Shown one piece after another: positions 1 through 6,502 of a DNA stretch of 64,000 bases. The notes under the pieces are model-generated. The model saw only the letters and a program-made list of their open reading frames with translations. It was not told the origin of the DNA and ran no database searches. This stretch comes from CAVVNP01 sp963800235 (GTDB lineage Bacteria; Actinomycetota; Acidimicrobiia; Acidimicrobiales; Iamiaceae), in NCBI GenBank assembly GCA_963800235.1, contig CAWDAD010000001.1:806001-870000 (forward strand), in the 5' to 3' direction. How positions within the stretch are numbered: position 1 is the first letter of the stretch; the number at the start of each line of letters is the position of its first letter. Made by a program: the position numbers and the translations under genes.

Positions 1-1
1 G

Positions 2-355
2 GCACCGACCGGTCGGCGGGCCCAGCTCTCGCTCGCCCTCGACGTCGACCGCACCGTCGACGGCAGCCTGCGCAGCGGCGACCGGGTCGACGTCCTCGTC
101 ACCTACGGAAGCGGCGAGGGGGCCACCACCGAGGTCGTCACCAGCCGAGCCCGGCTCCTCGCCGCCCCCGGCGCCGGTGATCCCCGGCTCGGCGGCGAGC
201 GCCGTCAGACCGTCACGCTCGAGGTCACCGACCTCGACGACGCCCTCCGCCTCGTGCACGCCGCCCGAGCGGGCGAGGTCACCCTGGTCCGCACCACCGC
301 CTTCGGCGGGCGTGAGTACACCTCGTCGACCTACGCACCGGCCGGGGACCGCTGA
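2..355 (+). CDS. cpaB: CpaB/RcpC-like Flp pilus assembly protein, C-terminal part (5' end outside window)
   Basis: The open frame runs in from the window edge and stops at a TGA two bases before the cpaE-like start. The visible ~117 residues contain the pattern of the CpaB/RcpC C-terminal domain: a hydrophobic LSLALDVD strand, a SLRSGDRVDVLV strand-turn typical of SAF/RcpC folds, and a terminal LEVTDLDDALRLVHAARAGE segment. The family is a periplasmic or envelope component of the Tad/Flp pilus machine. Its position directly ahead of cpaE, cpaF, tadB and tadC supports the call strongly. The SAF domain and signal peptide would lie upstream of the window. Confidence 0.8.
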   Translation, partial: APTGRRAQLSLALDVDRTVDGSLRSGDRVDVLVTYGSGEGATTEVVTSRARLLAAPGAGDPRLGGERRQTVTLEVTDLDDALRLVHAARAGEVTLVRTTAFGGREYTSSTYAPAGDR

Positions 356-357
356 CG

Positions 358-1650
358 GTGGCGGGGAGCCGCTTCGTCGTCCTCGGCCTGGCGCACGTCC
401 GCTCGGGGTGGTTCACCGAGGTGGCCCGCTGGTCGACGGCCGGCTCGGTCCCGGTCGAGTTCGTGAAGTGCCTCACCGCCGAGGAGGCCCGGGCGCGCCT
501 GGCGTCGGGGCGGCCGTGCTCGGCCCTGGTGATCGACGGGCGGCTCCCCGCCGCCGACCGCGACCTGTTCGACGTCGCCGGCCGCGCCGGCTGCCCGACC
601 GTGGTGGTGTCGGCGGACGACGGCCGCGACTGGGTCCGGCTCGGCGCAGCCGCCACCCTCGCGCCGGAGTTCGACCGGCCCGCGCTGCTGGAGGTGCTCG
701 AGCGGACGGCCACGCCGGTGGACGACGTCGGGGCCGCCGCCCTCGCCGACGAGGCGGCCGGACCGGCCGTCGGGTGGCGCGGCCGCCTGGTGGCGGTGAC
801 CGGCTCCGGCGGGGCGGGGACCTCGATCGTCGCCATGGCGCTCGCCCAGGGCCTGGGCCACGACGTCCGCAACGGCGGTCTCGTCCTGCTCGCCGACCTC
901 GCCCTCGACGCCGACCAGGCCCTGCTGCACCACGCCGGCGACGTGGTCCCCGGCGTGCAGGAGCTGGTCGAGGCCCATCGCGCCGGGCGCCCGGCGGCCG
1001 AGGAGGTGCGGGCGCTGACCTTCGACGTCCCCGATCGCCGCTACCGGCTGCTGCTCGGGCTCCGCCGTCACCGGGACTGGGCGGCGCTGCGCCCCCGGGC
1101 GTTCGAGGCGGCCCTGGACGGGCTGCTCGCTTCGTACCGCGCCGTGGTGGCCGACGTCGACGCCGACGTCGAAGGAGCCGACGAGTGCGGCAGCGTCGAC
1201 GTCGAGGAGCGCAACGTCATGGCCCGCACCGCCCTCGCCGCGGCCGATGCCGTCGTCGTGGTCACCCGGCCGGACCTGGCCGGCGTCGCGGCCACGCTCC
1301 GCACCGTCGGAGGCCTGCACGACCTCGGCGTGGCGCCGGACCGCGTGCTCGTCGCCTTCAACCGGGCGCCGCGCCACCAGCGGGCACGGGCCGAGCTCAC
1401 CCGGGCGACCGCCGAGCTCGGCGGGCCATCCTCCGGCGGCGCGGCGACGCCGATCTTCCTCTCCGAGCGGCGAGGACTCGACGGCCTCGTGCGCGACGGG
1501 GCCCGGCTCCCGTCCTCGTTGGTCACGCCGCTGACCCGGGCGGTCGAGGCCGTGGTGGACCGGGCCGCCCTCGATCCGATCGACGCCGAGCCCGAGCCGA
1601 TCGCCGCGGGGTCCCTCGGCATCTGGACCGGGAAGGCCGTCGCCGGATGA
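358..1650 (+). CDS. cpaE: CpaE-like pilus assembly ATPase-fold protein with degenerate P-loop
   Basis: A 430-residue protein starting at GTG, two bases after the upstream stop and overlapping cpaF by ATGA. Residues ~1-115 look like an atypical receiver domain and the rest like a MinD/ParA-type fold (LVLLADLALDADQALLHHAGD, a GLRRHRDW strand, VVVVTRPDLAGV and VLVAFNRAP). Such CpaE/TadZ proteins localise the Tad machine at the pole or membrane. The Walker A region near residues 148-157 reads GSGGAGTSI. Both lysines expected of a deviant Walker A (KGGxGK) are absent, so ATP hydrolysis is doubtful. Atypical P-loops are known in TadZ proteins. Role assigned from domain order and operon context. Confidence 0.8.
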   Translation: MAGSRFVVLGLAHVRSGWFTEVARWSTAGSVPVEFVKCLTAEEARARLASGRPCSALVIDGRLPAADRDLFDVAGRAGCPTVVVSADDGRDWVRLGAAATLAPEFDRPALLEVLERTATPVDDVGAAALADEAAGPAVGWRGRLVAVTGSGGAGTSIVAMALAQGLGHDVRNGGLVLLADLALDADQALLHHAGDVVPGVQELVEAHRAGRPAAEEVRALTFDVPDRRYRLLLGLRRHRDWAALRPRAFEAALDGLLASYRAVVADVDADVEGADECGSVDVEERNVMARTALAAADAVVVVTRPDLAGVAATLRTVGGLHDLGVAPDRVLVAFNRAPRHQRARAELTRATAELGGPSSGGAATPIFLSERRGLDGLVRDGARLPSSLVTPLTRAVEAVVDRAALDPIDAEPEPIAAGSLGIWTGKAVAG

Positions 1651-2963
1651 GCGTCACCGCCCCTCGGCACGAGGAGTCGGCCGACCCATCGCCGCTGGTC
1701 GAGATCGAGCGACAGGTGCAGGCGCAGGCCAAGGACCTGGAGCTCGACCCGGCCGAGGCCAGCGACCGCCGCCGGCTCCGGTCCCTCGTCGACCGGGCGG
1801 TGGCGGACTGGTCGATCGACCACAAGCGGGGCGCCCGCAGCTTCGACCTCTCGGATCCGGAGCTGGTGGCGGAACGGGCGCTCCGCAACCTCGCCGGGTA
1901 CGGGCCGTTGCAGCCGCTGCTCGACGACGACGACGTCTGGGAGATCATGGTCAACGCTCCCGACTCGATCTTCGTGAAGCGCCACCGGGGTCCGAGCGGG
2001 TACCACGACGAGGTCTTCCACGACGACGAGCACGTCGTGCGCACCCTCACCAAGATCCTCGAGGACGCGTCCGGCGCCCACCGCACCCTCGACGCCACCC
2101 AGGGCCTCCAGGACGCCCAGCTCGACAGCGGGGCCCGGCTGCACATCGTGCACCGCGACCTGAGCCGGGGCGGCCACGTCATGGTGAACATCCGCAAGTT
2201 CACCGGCGTCGCCTTCGCGACCCTCGACGAGCTGGTCGACCGGGACATGCTCCCCCTCGACGTCGCGGCCTTCCTGGCGGCGTGCGTCGGTGCCCGCGCC
2301 TCCATCGTCTTCGCCGGTGCGCCCGGCTCCGGCAAGACGACCCTGCTGTCCTGCTGCGCCGCCGAGCTCGACCCGAGCCTGCGGGTCGTCGTGGCCGAGG
2401 AGGTCTTCGAGGCCGACATCCCCTTGGCCAACGTGGCGTCGATGCAGACCCGGGCCGGGCGCGCCGACCGCCCCGAGGTCGACCTCCGCCGGCTGGTGTC
2501 CGGGTTCCTGCGGATGGCGCCGGACATCGCCATCGTCGGCGAGGTGCGCGACCGGGAAGCGCTCCCGCTGCTGCTCACCCTGTCGTCGGGGGTGAAGGGC
2601 TTCACCACCATCCACGCCGGCAGTGCCCGCCAGGCCCTGACCCGCCTGCGGTTCGTCTGTCAGCTGTCCGACAACGACCTGCCGCTCTCCGCGCTCAACA
2701 CCCTGGTCGCCGAGAGCATCGACCTCGTCGTCCACTGCGCCCGGACGCCGGCCGGCCCTCGGATCACCGAGGTGGTGGCGGTCGAGGACCTGGCCGGCGG
2801 GGCCGAGGCCAGCCAGTTCACCGTCACCGAGGTGTTCCGGCGAGACGGTCCCGACCAGCCCCTGCGGTGGACCGGTGACCTGCCGACCCGGCTCGAGCGG
2901 GCGCTGGCCCATGCCGGCCACGACCTGCGACGCCTCCTCGACGGCGACGGGTCCGATCGATGA
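1647..2963 (+). CDS. cpaF: CpaF/TadA-type pilus secretion ATPase
   Basis: 438 residues from an ATG that overlaps the cpaE-like stop (ATGA). It has the N-terminal helical region of CpaF (YGPLQPLLDDDDVWEIMVN), the MVNIRKF strand, a Walker A GAPGSGKTTLL near residue 225, a Walker B/Asp-box APDIAIVGEVRD and the His-box FTTIHAGSA. All catalytic motifs of the GspE/PilT/CpaF hexameric ATPases are intact. It powers polymerisation of Flp-type pilins at the inner membrane together with TadB and TadC encoded next. Length and motif order are normal for the family. Confidence 0.95.
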   Translation: MSVTAPRHEESADPSPLVEIERQVQAQAKDLELDPAEASDRRRLRSLVDRAVADWSIDHKRGARSFDLSDPELVAERALRNLAGYGPLQPLLDDDDVWEIMVNAPDSIFVKRHRGPSGYHDEVFHDDEHVVRTLTKILEDASGAHRTLDATQGLQDAQLDSGARLHIVHRDLSRGGHVMVNIRKFTGVAFATLDELVDRDMLPLDVAAFLAACVGARASIVFAGAPGSGKTTLLSCCAAELDPSLRVVVAEEVFEADIPLANVASMQTRAGRADRPEVDLRRLVSGFLRMAPDIAIVGEVRDREALPLLLTLSSGVKGFTTIHAGSARQALTRLRFVCQLSDNDLPLSALNTLVAESIDLVVHCARTPAGPRITEVVAVEDLAGGAEASQFTVTEVFRRDGPDQPLRWTGDLPTRLERALAHAGHDLRRLLDGDGSDR

Positions 2964-3841
2964 CGGCCCTGGCGGTCGCGGTGATCGGCGCCACGGGGGT
3001 CCACCTGCTCTACACCGCGTGGGCGTTCGGCTGGCGGGGACGGGCGCCGCGGGTGCGGGACGACCGGCGGCGATCGGGGCGGTCGGTGACCACCTGGCTG
3101 CGCCAGGCGGGCCTCGACGAGGTCCGGCCGGTCGAGTTCACCGCCGTCGTCGCCGCCATGGCGGCGCTCGGCGGCGTCGCCGGCTACGCGGTCTTCGGCG
3201 CACCGCTGCCGGCCCTGGCCGTGGGCGGGTTCGCCGGCACCTTCCCGATCGGCTCCTACCGGTCCCGTCGCCGCACCCGGCGCAGCGCGGCCCAGGAGGC
3301 CTGGCCCCGGATGATCGAGGAGATCCGGCTGCTCGTGACCTCGGTCGGCCGCTCCATCCCCCAGGCCCTCTTCGAGGTCGGCGAGCGCGGGCCCGACGAG
3401 CTGCGCCCGGCCTTCACCGCCGCCCAGCGGGAGTGGGGGCGATCCACGGACTTCGCTCGCGCCCTGCGGGTGCTGAAGGACCGGCTGGCGGACCCCACCG
3501 CCGACGCCACCTGCGAGACGCTCCTCGTCGCCCACGAGCTGGGCGGCACCGATCTCGATCCCCGGCTCCGGGCCCTGATCGACGACCGGACCCAGGACGT
3601 GCAGGGCCGCAAGGACGCCCGGGCGGAGCAGGCCGGGGTGCGCTTCGCCCGCCGGTTCGTCCTCGTGGTGCCGCTCGGCATGGCGGTGGCCGGCATGTCG
3701 GTCGGCAACGGGCGGGCCGCCTACCGGACGCCGGTCGGCCAGCTGGCGGTGGTCGTCGGCGTGGCCCTGGTGGTGGCCTGCTGGGTGTGGGCCGGGCGGA
3801 TCATGGCGCTGCCCGAGCAGGACCGGGTGTTCGAGCGATGA
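2960..3841 (+). CDS. tadB: TadB-like type II secretion system F domain membrane protein
   Basis: 293 residues, starting at an ATG that overlaps the cpaF stop. The order is: an N-terminal membrane segment, a basic loop, a hydrophobic pair around residues 55-90, the cytoplasmic four-helix T2SSF domain (SVGRSIPQALFEVGERGPDELRPAF..., with the hallmark RALRVLKDRLADP), and two C-terminal membrane helices (FVLVVPLGMAVAGMSVG and VGVALVVACWVWAG). TadB and TadC form the inner-membrane platform on which the CpaF ATPase acts. The ATGA overlaps on both sides show tight translational coupling. Confidence 0.88.
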   Translation: MTALAVAVIGATGVHLLYTAWAFGWRGRAPRVRDDRRRSGRSVTTWLRQAGLDEVRPVEFTAVVAAMAALGGVAGYAVFGAPLPALAVGGFAGTFPIGSYRSRRRTRRSAAQEAWPRMIEEIRLLVTSVGRSIPQALFEVGERGPDELRPAFTAAQREWGRSTDFARALRVLKDRLADPTADATCETLLVAHELGGTDLDPRLRALIDDRTQDVQGRKDARAEQAGVRFARRFVLVVPLGMAVAGMSVGNGRAAYRTPVGQLAVVVGVALVVACWVWAGRIMALPEQDRVFER

Positions 3842-4743
3842 GGCTCGTCCTCCTGGCGGCGGTGACGGGGTGGATCGGTGTGGCGCTGCTGCTGTCCCGG
3901 CTGCGCTGGTTCGCCCGCCAACCGCTCGTCGAGCGGATCCGCCCCTACACCCCGGGCGGTCTCACCCGGCCGTCGCCGGGTGGCTGGGTGTCGTTCGCGA
4001 CCTTCGCCGAGGTGGCGGGACCGCTCGCCACCTCGGTCGGTGAGCGGCTGTCTCGCGTGTTCGGCGTCCGTGACCAGCTCGGCCTTCGCCTGCGCCGCAT
4101 CCACTCCCCCGTGGACCCCACCGCCTTCCGGGTCCGCCAGCTGACCTGGTCGATCGCCGGGCTCGGTGGCGGTGCGCTCGTCGCCGCGTCGGTGCGACCT
4201 CCGGCGCCGCTCGCCGCCCTGTTGGTCGCAGGCACGCCCCTGCTGGTGTTCCTGCTGCTCGAGCAGCAGGTCAGCCGGGCGGCCTCGGCCTGGCAGCGCC
4301 GCACGTTCCTCGAGCTGCCGGTCGTCGCCGAGCAGATCGGCATGCTCCTGTCCGCCGGCTACTCCCTCGGTTCGGCGCTGAACCGCATCAGCAACCGCAG
4401 CGACGGCGCCTGCGCCCGGGACCTGGCCCGGGTGGGTCACCGGATCCGGCAGGGCCTGGGCGAGATCGACGCCCTCCGCGAGTGGGCCGAGGTGGTCGAG
4501 GTCGACGCCGCCACCCGGCTGGTCCAGGTGCTGTCGCTCAACCGCGAGGCCAGCGACCTGGGCCGCCTCATCGGCGCGGAGGCCCGCAGCATCCGGCGCG
4601 ACGCCCAGCGGGAGCTGGTCGAGCGCATCGAACGCCGGGCCCAGCAGGTGTGGATCCCGGTCACGGTGGCCGCCCTCGTCCCGGGCGTGATCTTCCTGGC
4701 CGTGCCCTTCATCGAAGCCCTGCGCCTGTTCGGCGCGCGGTGA
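3838..4743 (+). CDS. tadC: TadC-like type II secretion system F domain membrane protein
   Basis: 301 residues from ATG 3838 (ATGA overlap with tadB). It shows an N-terminal membrane helix, a soluble linker, a membrane pair (GLGGGALVAASV and PLAALLVAGTPLLVFLLL), the T2SSF four-helix domain (FLELPVVAEQIGMLLSAGYSLGSAL then ALREWAEVVEVDAA) and a C-terminal helix VTVAALVPGVIFLAVPFIEAL. This is the second half of the inner-membrane platform of the Tad pilus. It ends the tightly overlapping cpaE-cpaF-tadB-tadC block; a 63-base gap with its own ribosome-binding site follows before the pilin-like gene. Confidence 0.88.
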   Translation: MRLVLLAAVTGWIGVALLLSRLRWFARQPLVERIRPYTPGGLTRPSPGGWVSFATFAEVAGPLATSVGERLSRVFGVRDQLGLRLRRIHSPVDPTAFRVRQLTWSIAGLGGGALVAASVRPPAPLAALLVAGTPLLVFLLLEQQVSRAASAWQRRTFLELPVVAEQIGMLLSAGYSLGSALNRISNRSDGACARDLARVGHRIRQGLGEIDALREWAEVVEVDAATRLVQVLSLNREASDLGRLIGAEARSIRRDAQRELVERIERRAQQVWIPVTVAALVPGVIFLAVPFIEALRLFGAR

Positions 4744-4794
4744 ACGCCGTGGCACCCACCCTCCGATCCCCCGACCCGAACCACCCATCCACCG

Positions 4795-4800
4795 AAAGGA
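4795..4800 (+). promoter_or_regulatory. Strong Shine-Dalgarno of the pilin-like gene
   Basis: AAAGGA sits 6 bases before the ATG at 4807. It is one of few clear ribosome-binding sites in this operon, where other genes start by stop-start overlap, and fits a need for high expression of the structural subunit. Confidence 0.7.
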
Positions 4801-4806
4801 CCTGCC

Positions 4807-5031
4807 ATGCTCGCCGAACTGCTCCTGCGAGGCTGGTGCTCCGCCCACGCCACCCGCACGACCCTGCTGCACCGGCTGCGACAGGACGAGCGGGGCGAGG
4901 GCGTGATCTCCGCCGCCATCGCCGTGCTGATCATGGCGTTCCTCGGCGCCCTCATGTGGGTGGGGTTCAAGGTCCTGTTCCAGAATACCCAGTCCTCGGT
5001 CAACGACCAGGTGACCAGGATCGGCACCTGA
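4807..5031 (+). CDS. Small Flp-type pilin-like protein
   Basis: 74 residues. A basic N-terminus ending in LRQDERGEG is followed by a single hydrophobic helix (VISAAIAVLIMAFLGALMW) and a short polar tail. That is the architecture of Flp/Tad pilins and of the small TadE-neighbour proteins of actinobacteria. The ERGEG segment directly before the helix is a likely prepilin-peptidase site, although the usual Glu-Tyr pair after the cleavage Gly is not present. Location between the TadC platform and the TadE-like genes makes it the best candidate for the major pilin here. It could instead be a minor pilin. Confidence 0.72.
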   Translation: MLAELLLRGWCSAHATRTTLLHRLRQDERGEGVISAAIAVLIMAFLGALMWVGFKVLFQNTQSSVNDQVTRIGT

Positions 5032-5498
5032 CCCCCCGCCGCACCAGGGCCCTGGCCGGCGCGCTGGCCGGTCGCCCGCTCACCGCCGACGACCCGCCGG
5101 ATCGGGGCGCCGGGCTGATCGGCTCGGTCGCCGGCGTGGCCGCCTTCCTCGGCTTCGTGCTGCTGGCCGTGCAGATCGTGGTCGGCCTCTACGCCACCTC
5201 GACGGTCACCGCCGTGGGCCTCGACGCCGCCCGGCGAGTGGCCTCGGCCGAGGTCGACCACACCGATCCGGTGGCGGTGGCCGCCGCCCGGCGACGTGCC
5301 GAGAACCGGGCCCGCCAGGCCCTCGGGCGCTTCGGCGACGACGTGAGCTTCGACTGGACGGCGTCCGACGACGACGTCGTGCGCCTGCACCTGCAGGCCA
5401 GCGTGCCTCGCACCGGCCTCGGTCGGGTCGTCGCCGGGCCGCTGGGGCTCGCCACCATCGACCGGACCGTCGACGTGCGGGTGGAGCGGTTGCGATGA
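5028..5498 (+). CDS. TadE-like pseudopilin (start uncertain)
   Basis: About 156 residues with one N-terminal membrane helix (GLIGSVAGVAAFLGFVLLAVQIVVGLY) followed by an extracytoplasmic domain with an alanine/arginine-rich helix and beta strands, as in TadE/TadF pseudopilins. No ATG/GTG/TTG suits the frame just before the helix. The given start is a CTG overlapping the pilin stop (CTGA), by analogy with the ATGA overlaps of the neighbours. The nearest GTG is at 4959, inside the pilin gene. The 3' end overlaps the next gene by ATGA. Confidence 0.65.
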   Translation: MTPRRTRALAGALAGRPLTADDPPDRGAGLIGSVAGVAAFLGFVLLAVQIVVGLYATSTVTAVGLDAARRVASAEVDHTDPVAVAAARRRAENRARQALGRFGDDVSFDWTASDDDVVRLHLQASVPRTGLGRVVAGPLGLATIDRTVDVRVERLR

Positions 5499-6004
5499 CC
5501 GCTCGTGCCTGCCGCGTCGGGAAGGCGACCGACGAGGAAGCCGTCCGCTCGAGCCGCCGGGCGGCCGACGCCGAGCTCGGCCAGGCCGGCGGCATCGAGG
5601 TGCTGGCCCTCGGGCTGCTCGTCTTCGTGGTCGGTTCGCTCATCGTCGCCAACGCGTGGGCGGTCATCGACGCCAAGCTGGCCGTGACCGGGGCGGCACG
5701 CGAGGGCGCCCGCGCCTACGTCGAGGCCGCGCCGGCCGACGCCGACGCAGCCGCGGTCCGGGCGGCGAGGGAGTCGATGGCGGGTCACGGGCGATCGGCC
5801 GACCGGCTGGAGGTCACGCGGGACGGCGAGCCCTACGGGCGGTGCCGGAGGGTCGTCGTCACCGCGACCTACCCGGTGCCGCTCGTCTCCCTGCCCTTCG
5901 TCGGCGGCCTGGGCAGCGTCGAGGTCCGGTCGCAGCACACCGAGATCGTCGACCCCTTCGCCGCCCGACCCGGCCTCGACGCCGGCTCCCGCTGTGATCC
6001 CTGA
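5495..6004 (+). CDS. TadE-like pseudopilin
   Basis: 169 residues from an ATG overlapping the previous stop. A charged N-terminus ending ELGQAGGIEVLA leads into a membrane helix (LGLLVFVVGSLIVANAWAVI), then the TadE signature AVTGAAREGARAYVEA and a beta-rich C-terminal part. The EL..GG.E motif before the helix resembles the prepilin-like cleavage region (Gly followed by Glu). Expected to be a minor pilin or assembly factor on the outer face of the membrane. Contains two cysteines near the C-terminal half (RCRR and SRCDP). Confidence 0.75.
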   Translation: MTARACRVGKATDEEAVRSSRRAADAELGQAGGIEVLALGLLVFVVGSLIVANAWAVIDAKLAVTGAAREGARAYVEAAPADADAAAVRAARESMAGHGRSADRLEVTRDGEPYGRCRRVVVTATYPVPLVSLPFVGGLGSVEVRSQHTEIVDPFAARPGLDAGSRCDP

Positions 6005-6434
6005 GCGCAGCCGGCCCGATGCGGGACGCCGCCGAGGCAGCACGCTGCTGCTGTTCCCCGTCGGCGTGCTCGTGCTGGTCGTGCTCGGCGGCATCGCGGT
6101 GGACTCGACGGTGGCCTTCTCGGCCCAACGCGAGCTGGTCGACGCGACCCAGGCCGCCGCCAACGACGCCGCCACCTACGGCGCCGACGCCGGGGCGCTG
6201 CGGACGGGGCGGGGGTACCGCCTCGACCGATCCCGGGTCGAGACCGCCGTGCGTCGATCCTTCGCGCTGCACGGCCTGGCCGATGCCGAGGTGCAGGTCG
6301 ACGTGGTCGCCGGCCGGGTGGTGGTGCGGGCCCGGCGGCGCGTCGCCACGGTCTTCGGTCGAGCCGTCCCCGGCGGTCCCACCTCGACCACGGTCACCGC
6401 GCAGGTGACGGGAACGCCGCGCGCCGGGCGCTGA
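5994..6434 (+). CDS. TadE/TadG-like pilus-assembly protein (Rv3654c-like)
   Basis: 146 residues from a GTG inside the end of the preceding gene. GRRRGSTLLLFPVGVLVLVVLGGIAVDSTVAF is the N-terminal membrane segment typical of TadG-like proteins, followed by a Q-R-E-L-V-D-A-T-Q-A-A-A-N-D-A-A segment that matches the helical continuation of TadG/Rv3654c proteins, and a short beta domain. It closes the pilus operon. The last base of the operon is followed by 68 bases with no obvious terminator. Confidence 0.72.
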   Translation: MIPERSRPDAGRRRGSTLLLFPVGVLVLVVLGGIAVDSTVAFSAQRELVDATQAAANDAATYGADAGALRTGRGYRLDRSRVETAVRRSFALHGLADAEVQVDVVAGRVVVRARRRVATVFGRAVPGGPTSTTVTAQVTGTPRAGR

Positions 6435-6502
6435 AATCGCCGACGAGCGGCGCGGCGTGCCATCTCCCGTTTCGCTCACCACCTTTCGGGCACTTTCGAT
6501 CT

